DNA from: JAEUUM01 sp038326165
GTDB taxonomy: Bacteria; Bacteroidota; Bacteroidia; Chitinophagales; Saprospiraceae
Direction: 5' to 3'
DNA: 31,278 bases
NCBI GenBank assembly: GCA_038326165.1
Contig: JBBQJT010000041.1
Coordinates: forward strand, 1 to 31,278
The translations under genes were made by a program, and so were the position numbers. This document shows, piece by piece, positions 9,126 to 16,583 of the stretch (position 1 is the stretch's first letter; the number at the start of each line of letters is the position of its first letter). Below the pieces are notes generated by a model. It ran no database searches. It had not been told where the DNA came from and worked only from the letters and a program-made list of their open reading frames with translations.

Positions 9126-10362
9126 TCTCAGAATATCGTAATCTCTTTTTTTTGCTGCTTAAAATCCATTTTATTTGAGACAAAGACAAGTTTAAAAAAG
9201 CAAATGATTTTATGCCAAAATATAAACTCGTAATCGATGCAATCAACAGCAAAAGTCCGAGATACCCATATTGCGATAATGCAATCCAAAGTAGGGTAAT
9301 AGTCCAGAAAAGGCTAGTAAAAATTGTTAGTGCAATTCTCACAGGTATGATGAATTCAACTTGCTTCACTTTCATAAGGGCTATTTGCCTGGAAATAATT
9401 AAGGGAATTGAATACAGCAACATTCCAGGAAGACCCAAAGCAAACAATAAAATTACAACTATTAATCTGCTTAAATTATTGAAACTCGATTTCAATACTT
9501 CTGGCGATGCTCTATTATAAGAATAAAGGATATTATGTTTTTTTGATGTAAACTCATCACAAGCAGATTTCTGTTTGTGGCTAAGCTTATTATATTTCTC
9601 TGCCCAAGTTTTGAATGCTTGGAGTCTTTTGTTCGATGTACGGATGCTAGGAAATATTGATAAGTTGGTGTCTGCGGTATGACAGATCAAATCAACCGTT
9701 TCTTCATCTTCATTGGATTCAATTAATACAATTTCATTTTCTAATCTGTTTTTAAGTTCATCAGTGAGTGATTGTAAGGTGTTAATTGGGTCAGTCTGAT
9801 AATTTGAAATATAATCTTTCACAAAGATTGGTTTGCCGCATGAAATCATAAGATCTGTAAATGCTTGATCTGCATTATCATAGGTTAAACCAATAGGAAC
9901 AATCTGGATATCTTCTGTTCCAAATTCCTCCCAAGTGCCAAAAACCATTCTTGCAGTACCCTTTTGAATTGGTCTGAGTTTTTTTTCCTGTTTTGTTTTT
10001 CCTTCACATAGTATGAAGATGGCTTTGCCTTCATTCAATGAATTATGAACATGAGTAAACGTGTCTTTGTTTTGTTTTAAATTTGAAAAGCCGTCTTTGA
10101 ATCTAAAAATTGGAATCAAGTTAAGTGCCCGAAGTAACTTATTGAATAAAGGTTTTTTAAACACATCACCTCTGGTTATGAAATTTAATTCTCTATGTTG
10201 TAAGCAAGCCATGACACAAGGCTCAATAAATGCAGAGGGATGATTGGCTGCCAATATTACTGGACCTGTTGTTGGTATATTTTCTCTACCTGAAATATAA
10301 ATATTTCTAAAATGTAGCTTAAAGGTAAATGTTGCTAATGGTCGGACGAGTTGGTATAACAC
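9094..10362 (-). CDS. Membrane-anchored PlsC-family 1-acylglycerol-phosphate acyltransferase-like protein
   Basis: The product has 422 aa. The N-terminal half is an acyltransferase of the PlsC/LPLAT superfamily: 'AANHPSAFIEP' with the catalytic-type His41, and 'CEGKTKQEKKLRPIQKGTARMVF' split over residues 119-141 for the EGT-like glycerophosphate-binding motif. The usual H-x4/5-D acidic partner is Glu47 here, which is conservative but unusual. The C-terminal third carries about three or four membrane segments (around residues 295-325 and 343-390), as in a Bacteroidota subgroup of these enzymes. A role in phosphatidic acid or other lipid acylation is inferred. The start is GTG at 10362; there is no in-frame ATG upstream before a stop, and the conserved N-terminus begins here. 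Its 3' end overlaps rmuC by 32 bases. Confidence 0.85.
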   Translation of the reverse strand: MLYQLVRPLATFTFKLHFRNIYISGRENIPTTGPVILAANHPSAFIEPCVMACLQHRELNFITRGDVFKKPLFNKLLRALNLIPIFRFKDGFSNLKQNKDTFTHVHNSLNEGKAIFILCEGKTKQEKKLRPIQKGTARMVFGTWEEFGTEDIQIVPIGLTYDNADQAFTDLMISCGKPIFVKDYISNYQTDPINTLQSLTDELKNRLENEIVLIESNEDEETVDLICHTADTNLSIFPSIRTSNKRLQAFKTWAEKYNKLSHKQKSACDEFTSKKHNILYSYNRASPEVLKSSFNNLSRLIVVILLFALGLPGMLLYSIPLIISRQIALMKVKQVEFIIPVRIALTIFTSLFWTITLLWIALSQYGYLGLLLLIASITSLYFGIKSFAFLNLSLSQIKWILSSKKKRLRYSETILLLQNLLN

Positions 10363-10480
10363 TTTTAATTTTCGTTGTTGGTGTAAAGATAAGATTTACG
10401 AGTTGTAAATAATGTTCCTATGAATAAGCTTTTATATTTCAACTACATTTGTAGATATTTTGAATTTGTAAGAGATAAGG

Positions 10481-11350
10481 ATGGTTCCAAAAAGATTGAT
10501 TATTATTTCAGGTCCGACCGCTTGCGGAAAAACAGATCTTGCTATAAATTTGGCTGAAAAAATTCAAACTTGTATTCTCTCAGCAGACAGTAGGCAGTTT
10601 TATTCGGAGCTTAATATAGGAAGTGCAAAGCCTGGCTTGGATCAATTGGCCCAAGTTCAACACTATTTTATAGGGCACAAATCAATACATGATATCTATA
10701 CAGTAGCTGATTACGAAAGTGATGCCATTTCATTATTGGATGAGCTATTTAAAACCAATGATCAAGTTATATTAACAGGCGGCTCTACTTTGTTTATCAA
10801 TGCAGTCGAGAAAGGCTTAGATGCAATGCCACCTATTTCTGAAGAAGTAAGAGAAAAAGTTCAACAAATCTTTACTTATCAAGGAATTGAACTGCTTCAA
10901 GAACTGATAAGAGAAAAGGACCCTGAATACGCTGCAGTAGTTGATATGAACAATCCTCGGAGATTGATGAGGGCTTCGGAAGTGATATTAGAAACTAATT
11001 TACCATTTTCCCATTTCCGATCCGGAAAATCAAAATCCAGAAACTTTAAATTAATTAAGCTTTTAATTGATTTGGAAAGAGATCAATTGTATCAAAATAT
11101 AAATATGCGAGTACAAAAGATGATTGAAATGGGATTAGAAACTGAGGTATCTGGCTTGCTTAATTTTATCCATCTGAGACCCCTTCAAACCGTGGGTTAC
11201 CAAGAGTGGATTCCTTATTTTGATCAAAAAATTCCTCTCCAAGAAGTTAGTGATTTGATAGCTCAACACACAAGAAATTATGCAAAACGCCAATTAACAT
11301 GGTTCAGAAACAATCCAGGTTGGCAAATTTGGAAAGACGGGTTGATTTAA
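10481..11350 (+). CDS. miaA: tRNA dimethylallyltransferase MiaA
   Basis: MiaA transfers a dimethylallyl group to N6 of A37 in tRNAs that read codons starting with U. The 289-aa protein has the P-loop 'GPTACGKT' (11-18), 'SADSRQFY' with Asp36 (the likely catalytic base), 'IGSAKP' (46-51), 'LTGGSTLFINAVEKGLD' (98-114), a 'VGYQEW' motif and the C-terminal 'HTRNYAKRQLTWFR' tRNA-binding block. It is slightly shorter than the usual 300-316 aa but all motifs are present. It is the first gene of a tight plus-strand run; the dihaem cytochrome gene follows after nine bases. No clear promoter box was found in the 118-base gap to the divergent acyltransferase gene. Confidence 0.96.
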   Translation: MVPKRLIIISGPTACGKTDLAINLAEKIQTCILSADSRQFYSELNIGSAKPGLDQLAQVQHYFIGHKSIHDIYTVADYESDAISLLDELFKTNDQVILTGGSTLFINAVEKGLDAMPPISEEVREKVQQIFTYQGIELLQELIREKDPEYAAVVDMNNPRRLMRASEVILETNLPFSHFRSGKSKSRNFKLIKLLIDLERDQLYQNINMRVQKMIEMGLETEVSGLLNFIHLRPLQTVGYQEWIPYFDQKIPLQEVSDLIAQHTRNYAKRQLTWFRNNPGWQIWKDGLI

Positions 11351-11359
11351 CAAGTTTAA

Positions 11360-12298
11360 ATGAAACGACAACCATCATTCGTGCGTATTAATAGTATGAA
11401 GCTTTGTTTATTTTTAGTTGCGGCAATTCTTGTTTTTGGTTTTAAAATTGAAACTGGAAGAACACCGCTAGAATTAAAAAAAGAACTGGGTCATAGATTG
11501 TTTTATGATAAAAGACTTTCTGAAAATGGCACAAAATCGTGCGCTACTTGTCATGATCCTAATTTAGGATTTACGGATGGCTATAGGAAATCAATAGGAC
11601 TATATGGCGATGAGACGCGTTTTAATTCACCTTCAGTGTTGAATATGGACGGATTTTTAACCGTTTCTTGGGCTGATTCAGCTTTGCATTCTTTGGTTGT
11701 CTTTCTTGAAAGACCCATGTTTGGAACCAGTCCAAAAGAACTTGGATTGACAAAATCTAATGTTGCAATTTTGGACTCTATGTCAAATACTGAGGAGTAT
11801 AAGGGATTATTAGAAGAATTGGGAAAGCCAAAACTTGATTGGGCAACAGTAGAATCTGCTTTGGTGCATTACATATCTAATTTGTATTCACGAAATTCAA
11901 AATTTGATCAGCTAAAAGAGAAAAAAGTTAAGCTTAGTAAGATTGAAAATTTGGGATTCAAAATATATCTTAAAAATTGCCAGCGATGTCATGGCGGAAA
12001 AGATTTTAATTCGTCCTTGGAAGGTGGGAATAATTTTTCAGCAATATTTTCAGAAAGTGAAACGTCAAATTCCACGCTATTAAGAGTTAGAATTCCAAGT
12101 CTTAGAAATTTACCGATCACTGCACCTTACATGCACGATGGCAGATTCGATAAAATTAGTGATTGTTTCAATCATTCGAAAGCCAAAGCATTCAATGAAG
12201 ATGAAAAACTCCAGTTGTTGGGTTTTCTCAATACTTTGATTGACACAAGTTATTTGAAGAATAGTTATTATTTGGATCCACTTCAACATTATAAATGA
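11360..12298 (+). CDS. Dihaem cytochrome c peroxidase / MauG-family protein
   Basis: Two c-type haem sites, CATCH (61-65) and CQRCH (207-211), sit in the arrangement of the bacterial cytochrome c peroxidase/MauG superfamily, with the family blocks 'GHRLFYDKRLSENGT', 'FNSPSVLNM' and 'TAPYMHDGRF' (254-263, Met258). Members reduce H2O2 or, in MauG, oxidise residues of a partner protein to build a quinone cofactor. The N-terminus is an export signal (hydrophobic core about residues 14-28). ATG at 11360 or the second Met at 11396 could be the true start; the latter gives a more compact signal peptide. At 312 aa it is on the short side. Its stop overlaps the start of the amine-oxidase-like gene (ATGA), suggesting translational coupling. 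Which of the two activities it has cannot be told from motifs alone. Confidence 0.88.
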   Translation: MKRQPSFVRINSMKLCLFLVAAILVFGFKIETGRTPLELKKELGHRLFYDKRLSENGTKSCATCHDPNLGFTDGYRKSIGLYGDETRFNSPSVLNMDGFLTVSWADSALHSLVVFLERPMFGTSPKELGLTKSNVAILDSMSNTEEYKGLLEELGKPKLDWATVESALVHYISNLYSRNSKFDQLKEKKVKLSKIENLGFKIYLKNCQRCHGGKDFNSSLEGGNNFSAIFSESETSNSTLLRVRIPSLRNLPITAPYMHDGRFDKISDCFNHSKAKAFNEDEKLQLLGFLNTLIDTSYLKNSYYLDPLQHYK

Positions 12299-14004
12299 AA
12301 GACAACCTATTTAGGACGATAATCTTCTGCTGTATATCTGTTTTTAGTATGCAACTGGCTTTTGGTCAAGATATTCTAATGACTAAAGAACAACCAGGTT
12401 TTGTACAAAGTGAGCTCGCGATTATAAAAGATCGACTCAACTCCAGTCAACCTGTCCGATTATTAAAACCAACTGCTCCCAGCATGGCTCTTGCTGAGCA
12501 AATTGTTGCAAATTCGAACCAATTGGCACCATTTATCAAAGATCTAAACGGTTCCATTATGAGAGTAGAAGTATTTGGGGTTTTTAAAGCCTTACCTTCC
12601 GATAAATCTGCAGATATTGCTTCTAAATGTCCAGATGGTTCTTGTTATAAAGTTGAACTATACAATTTCTCAATTAATACTGCTATAACAACTTTGGTAA
12701 ATACCCAAACTAAGGAAGTTGTAAAAATGATTTCCATAAAAAATACCCAACCTGATATTCCATCTTATTTGAAAGACTTGGCTATTAAAATTGCAGTAGA
12801 ATCAAAAACTATTGAAAAAGCTTTGGGATACAAGCCCAATTCAACCCAAGCTCAAATGGCAGGAACTAAAACTTCCTTAAATAAAAGTCGATGTGAAAGA
12901 TCTTTGCATTTGTGTGTTGCGCCAACATTTGTACAAGGGGATAAAGCGCTTTGGAGTATCGTTGACCTGACTGAAATGAAATTGGTTGGGATTCGGTGGA
13001 CCAAAGTTGGAGAGAGTGAGGCAAGACCTGGTTTTACCGAAAGGAAATTGCAAAATGAATACATCACCAATTGCTTTTGTGAAAAAGAAAGTAAAGTCGA
13101 AAAGAATCAATGGAAATTAAACTACCAATTAACAAGTTCAGATGGCCTAAAAATATCTAAAGTAGAATTTGGTGATAAGAAAATTCTTGATCAAGCAAAG
13201 CTTGTAGATTGGCATGTGAGTTACAGCAATACGGATGGATTTGGTTACAGTGACGCAGTAGGTTGTCCTTTTTTTAGTACTGCTGCTGTTGTAGCTATTG
13301 ATCCGCCAGAAGTTCTTGAATTGAAGGAAGGAAATGAAATTGTAGGATTTGTGTTGCAACAATCTTTTTTTAGTGAAGGTTGGCCAGCTGCCTGTAATTA
13401 CAATTATGTGCAACGATATGAATTCTACAATGATGGAAGATTTAGGATTTCGGCAGCAAGTGTTGGACGTGGATGTGGAAACAATGGTACGTACAGGCCA
13501 GTTTTTAGAATAGCATTTGCCAGTGAAATGCAGCAATTTCATGAATACACTCAAGGTGGTTGGAACAAATGGGACTCGGAAAAATGGCAATTGCAAAATG
13601 AAGCTACAATATACAGTCCCGAAAAATTTCAATATAAAATCAGTCTTAATACAAAGTTGAAGTTTGGGGTTGAACCTGGACAAGGGCAATTTAATGATGG
13701 TGGAAGGGGAGACAATGCTTATATGTATGTGACTGTTGCGCATCGTGAAATTGATGAGGGAGATACGGATTTAATGACTATTGGACCGTGTTGTAATCAA
13801 GATTATCAGCAAGGACCTGAAAAATTCGTTAATAGCGAACCATTAAGAGATGGTAAATTGGTATTGTGGTATTCCGCTATGATGAAAAATGATGATAGGC
13901 CTGGAAAAGAATATTGCTGGGCTAAGGGATTTCTTGAAGATGGTGTTTTTAAAACATTATCTTTTCCTTGTTTTGTTGGACCCATGTTTATTCCACTTCC
14001 ATGA
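12295..14004 (+). CDS. Exported copper-amine-oxidase-like protein lacking the copper ligands
   Basis: This 569-aa protein has a signal peptide ending near 'AFGQ' (residue 25). By eye it follows copper amine oxidases. A region at about 115-235 resembles their N2/N3 domains. The catalytic-type domain then runs to the end, with 'GFGYSDAVGC' (315-324), 'ACNYNYVQRYEFYNDGRF' (366-383), 'AYMYVTVAHREIDEGD' (475-490) and 'LVLWYSAMMKNDDRP' (522-536). Tyr369 falls where the tyrosine that becomes topaquinone lies (consensus NYD/E; here NYN). The HxH copper pair aligns with F404-R405-I406 and the third His with about Asn532, so copper binding as in the known enzymes seems lost. There are 14 or so Cys, including Cys367 two residues before Tyr369. 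It overlaps both neighbours by 4 nt. Function unknown; fold assignment moderately sure. Confidence 0.7.
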   Translation: MKDNLFRTIIFCCISVFSMQLAFGQDILMTKEQPGFVQSELAIIKDRLNSSQPVRLLKPTAPSMALAEQIVANSNQLAPFIKDLNGSIMRVEVFGVFKALPSDKSADIASKCPDGSCYKVELYNFSINTAITTLVNTQTKEVVKMISIKNTQPDIPSYLKDLAIKIAVESKTIEKALGYKPNSTQAQMAGTKTSLNKSRCERSLHLCVAPTFVQGDKALWSIVDLTEMKLVGIRWTKVGESEARPGFTERKLQNEYITNCFCEKESKVEKNQWKLNYQLTSSDGLKISKVEFGDKKILDQAKLVDWHVSYSNTDGFGYSDAVGCPFFSTAAVVAIDPPEVLELKEGNEIVGFVLQQSFFSEGWPAACNYNYVQRYEFYNDGRFRISAASVGRGCGNNGTYRPVFRIAFASEMQQFHEYTQGGWNKWDSEKWQLQNEATIYSPEKFQYKISLNTKLKFGVEPGQGQFNDGGRGDNAYMYVTVAHREIDEGDTDLMTIGPCCNQDYQQGPEKFVNSEPLRDGKLVLWYSAMMKNDDRPGKEYCWAKGFLEDGVFKTLSFPCFVGPMFIPLP

Positions 14005-14903
14005 TTAGATGCATTCTTTTATTTGAAATATTGATATTTTCGACTAATATCATTAATGGACAAGTAATTTCAATCTCAGATTGTAAAAAACAATCCCCAT
14101 TTCTATCAGCAAATAATTTAGACGTTTCTAAAGGTGCGTTCAGTACAACCGAAAGACGTCTATTGGGATTGGTATATCTTCAGTATGATGAAAAGCAAAC
14201 CGCTATTGTTGGTTACATACAGCATCCGACTTGGAAAATGGCAGGATCACTCGGACCAATTGTTGTGGATGATAAGGGTGCTGTTTGGGTTGCGCCCATT
14301 CCAACAATTAATGTTTTGCACAACAATCCACAAAAGCAAAACAGAATCTATGTTGTTGATGAAATAACCGGTATAATGAGTTTGGCTGCCGAATTGCCTG
14401 GATCTGCATTGCCAAATGAAAACAACCCATTTGGTGTTATGGGCTTGTCTTACGATTGCGAAAATCGTGTTTTATTCGCATCAAGTATTAGAGGGTCATC
14501 AAGAAGTGAGGTGCGTGGAAGGATCTTTTCTCTGGAATTAAAAGATAGTTCGCTAACTATCCTTGATACTTTATCAGGAATAGATGCAATGGGTCTGGGT
14601 GTTGTCAAAATAGATGGCATAAAACGTCTTTTTTATGGTGATGCTCGCAGTGGCAATATTTATAGTGTACAAGTAGATGTACAATCAAAATTTATTTTGC
14701 CTGCAAGATTGGAATGTAGTTTGCAAAATTTAGGGTTAAGAGGAGACGATATTCCCAGAAAAATAAGGTTTCAAGGTCCTGATAAAATGATTGTACACGG
14801 TGTTGAGTTTTATTTTAATTTGATAGGGCCTCAAGAAAAACAAGAATCTCTATATACTTTCAAACTTAAAGAGAATAAATGGGTGTTTGATAATGTCAAT
14901 TAG
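14001..14903 (+). CDS. Exported beta-propeller-like protein of unknown function
   Basis: From the ATG at 14001, which overlaps the upstream stop as ATGA, the product has 300 aa with a signal peptide ending near 'NIINGQ' (residue 20). An ATG 33 bases further upstream is in frame but would lie inside the previous gene and add residues before the signal. The body is made of short beta-strand-like blocks with repeated 'G-x-V-V-D-D-K-G-A-V-W-V', 'NRIYVVDEITG', 'GRIFSLELKD' and 'GNIYSVQVD' patterns. This is the look of NHL/SMP-30-type propellers, although I cannot name a family. It is the last gene of the trio with the dihaem protein and the amine-oxidase-like protein. A partner or substrate-docking role is only inferred from this coupling. 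Confidence 0.75.
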   Translation: MIRCILLFEILIFSTNIINGQVISISDCKKQSPFLSANNLDVSKGAFSTTERRLLGLVYLQYDEKQTAIVGYIQHPTWKMAGSLGPIVVDDKGAVWVAPIPTINVLHNNPQKQNRIYVVDEITGIMSLAAELPGSALPNENNPFGVMGLSYDCENRVLFASSIRGSSRSEVRGRIFSLELKDSSLTILDTLSGIDAMGLGVVKIDGIKRLFYGDARSGNIYSVQVDVQSKFILPARLECSLQNLGLRGDDIPRKIRFQGPDKMIVHGVEFYFNLIGPQEKQESLYTFKLKENKWVFDNVN

Positions 14904-14999
14904 TAGGTTATTTTTGAATTGTACCTAAATTTTCTTGAACGCACTTTTTCCGCAGTTTTCATTTCATCCCCAATTGAGTAGTTCAATTCTTTATTTTTC

Positions 15000-15043
15000 C
15001 TTGGTAAATCTATTAGTTGCTTCTTAAGCAATATTTTACCAAG
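15000..15043. repeat. Long imperfect inverted repeat (two-tier hairpin)
   Basis: The outer arms CTTGGTAAA (15000-15008) and TTTACCAAG (15035-15043) pair perfectly, and the inner arms TTGCTT/AAGCAA (15017-15022 and 15026-15031) close a CTT loop. An asymmetric internal loop lies between the tiers. It is 97 bases after the propeller gene. It has no T-run, so it may be an mRNA-stabilising or processing structure rather than a simple terminator. Confidence 0.7.
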
Positions 15044-15150
15044 ACTACATCTGATAATAAATGAATAATGATTTGCTCAAGAATTGATTTATTAGAATAG
15101 AATTTTTCTTGGATTGGTATAATTCAAATTTTTTTTCCTTTGTATTTCTT

Positions 15151-15170
15151 TTTATGTTCGCAAACATAAA
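15151..15170. repeat. Perfect 8-bp inverted repeat, possible operator or hairpin
   Basis: TTTATGTT (15151-15158) and AACATAAA (15163-15170) flank a CGCA loop. The size and symmetry fit a repressor operator as well as a small hairpin; it lies 177 bases before the possible small ORF. Confidence 0.5.
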
Positions 15171-15346
15171 CAAAAGCTAAATATGGGTTGAACTTGTGTC
15201 GAGTTACTGGTGACAGCACAAAAATCTTAAATTATTTGACAATATAATATATGTTATAAATAATTATAATATTTTGCTTAAATTACTACTTCATTTGTGA
15301 AACAAGTTATACCTTTCGCATCAGAGAAAACCTAAAAAAACTAATT

Positions 15347-15436
15347 ATGTTGCTAATTTCAATTGTTGCAATAATATTTGCAGTCTTAGCAGTATTCAAT
15401 TCTGAGATGAATAAAGGCCTTAAGAGGTACAGGTAG
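15347..15436 (+). CDS. Possible 29-aa single-pass membrane peptide
   Basis: ATG at 15347 to TAG at 15436 encodes a peptide whose first 17 residues are strongly hydrophobic ('MLLISIVAIIFAVLAVF'), followed by a polar stretch with a basic end (Lys, Lys, Arg, Arg). That is the layout of a small inner-membrane protein with a positive cytoplasmic tail. It stands alone in an otherwise empty gap and does not overlap the convergent PorP/SprF gene, which ends 12 bases away. There is no promoter match or Shine-Dalgarno to support it, and an ORF of this length can arise by chance in AT-rich DNA. Its function is unknown. Confidence 0.35.
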   Translation: MLLISIVAIIFAVLAVFNSEMNKGLKRYR

Positions 15437-15447
15437 ATTATCTTATC

Positions 15448-16512
15448 CTAGAATGTTGGACATTTTACGCGGTATCTTTTATTTTCCTTTGCTATGTAAA
15501 CAGCAGTTGCTTCAAATGCACCTCTACTATTTGTGGCAGTTTGAAGTTTGGAAGCATTGATATCGTAACTCAACCCAAAATTCCAACGATCGAATTCAAA
15601 GGTCAAACTAGCTATAATAGATTCTAAGCCTTGTCCTCCCAATCGGTTGTTTATCCTTGCCCACCCACCTGCGCGAATGGAAAGCTCCTGCCAGTCATTG
15701 TTTGAGTAACGGATATGACTTCCAACAACTGTTTCAAAAGATGGGCCCTGTGACATAACATATACTGATGGTAGTAAAGACAAATATTCGGTAATCAAGA
15801 ACTCTCCACCTGCATGTCCAAGCCAACGGCGATATAAGCTATTTCCTTCATTATTTTCGCCAAAAAAAGAAACATTAGGTGTATTTATGTGCATCATAGA
15901 CCCTCCAGCATATACACTGGATCTGTCGTCAAATACCATATACCACAATAAACCAGCATTAAAATCTAAATAGAGATTTGATCTTGCCTTTCCATTTTCA
16001 CCAGAAGATTCGTTGGGATTGACACTTAGGTTTGTTTCATTAAACTGCCTTTGGAACCAATATCCACCCCAATCAGTGCTGTATTGACCCATACCCATTT
16101 GTAAGCCTGCCACTAAATATTGATCGTTGGTACCATAACGGGAGCCACCTACTTGTTTTATGAAAGAACCACTTAGATTTGCTTGAAATCGGTTTAAGTC
16201 GCCTTGTCCTGACTTTTCATTTATTAATTGACCACCAATTCCTATGTAGTCGTTGTCAGTAACATTGTATCTATAGTCACCTGAAAATCCATAAGTCTGG
16301 AAAGCTTTGTTTCCTAAAACACTGTTCCACTGATTTCTGTACGCACCAGCAATTCTATACTCACCGTCAAAAACGCCCGTTAATGCAGGGTTTATTGATA
16401 GGGGAGCGTTGTAGAACTGAGAAAATCTCGGATCTTGAGCATGAAGGTTCAAACTGCCTAAAAGGACAATTATGGTTAATGAAAGTTTGGAGTACAGGTT
16501 TTTCAAGAACAT
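15448..16512 (-). CDS. Type IX secretion system membrane protein, PorP/SprF family
   Basis: The 354-aa product has a signal peptide ending at about 'LNLHAQ' (residue 26) followed by the family hallmark 'DPRFSQFYNAPLSINPALTGVFDG', then an alternating aromatic/Gly-rich pattern of an outer-membrane beta-barrel and a final 'FDRWNFGLSYDIN' strand block. Members are needed to deliver type-B (CHU_C) cargo to the surface; in Flavobacterium johnsoniae SprF serves SprB. The gene starts 71 bases downstream of the 2042-aa SprB-repeat gene on the same strand, the usual cargo-then-partner order, so it is most likely the dedicated partner of that adhesin. Which paralogue this is (SprF- or PorP-like) cannot be told from sequence alone, so no symbol is given. 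Confidence 0.93.
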   Translation of the reverse strand: MFLKNLYSKLSLTIIVLLGSLNLHAQDPRFSQFYNAPLSINPALTGVFDGEYRIAGAYRNQWNSVLGNKAFQTYGFSGDYRYNVTDNDYIGIGGQLINEKSGQGDLNRFQANLSGSFIKQVGGSRYGTNDQYLVAGLQMGMGQYSTDWGGYWFQRQFNETNLSVNPNESSGENGKARSNLYLDFNAGLLWYMVFDDRSSVYAGGSMMHINTPNVSFFGENNEGNSLYRRWLGHAGGEFLITEYLSLLPSVYVMSQGPSFETVVGSHIRYSNNDWQELSIRAGGWARINNRLGGQGLESIIASLTFEFDRWNFGLSYDINASKLQTATNSRGAFEATAVYIAKENKRYRVKCPTF

Positions 16513-16524
16513 AAATATCTAATC

Positions 16525-16540
16525 TATTACTAAGGTAATA
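16525..16540. repeat. Small hairpin between adhesin gene and porP/sprF-like gene
   Basis: TATTAC (16525-16530) and GTAATA (16535-16540) pair around a TAAG loop, 12 bases before the PorP/SprF start on the minus strand. It could affect translation or act as a processing site that sets the adhesin-to-partner ratio; this is speculative. Confidence 0.35.
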
Positions 16541-16583
16541 TGATTTTTTCTAATTCAATGTAAAATTTAAAAATTAAGTTTAC

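Larger units (their letters stand above)
14904..15447 (+). other. 544-base gap between convergent genes
   Basis: This very AT-rich stretch holds two hairpins (15000-15043 and 15151-15170) and a possible 29-codon ORF at 15347-15436, listed separately. I see no clear Bacteroidota promoter and no classic T-tailed terminator for the upstream operon. Confidence 0.7.

Noticed and set aside
13147..13743. 198-codon antisense ORF inside the amine-oxidase-like gene
   Set aside because: It lies wholly within a well-supported gene and its translation has no family features; antisense frames in AT-rich genes often stay open.
15236..15260. TTGACA followed by TATAAA as a sigma70-type promoter for the small ORF
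   Set aside because: Spacing is only 13 bases and Bacteroidota do not use this consensus; AT-rich sequence gives such matches by chance.
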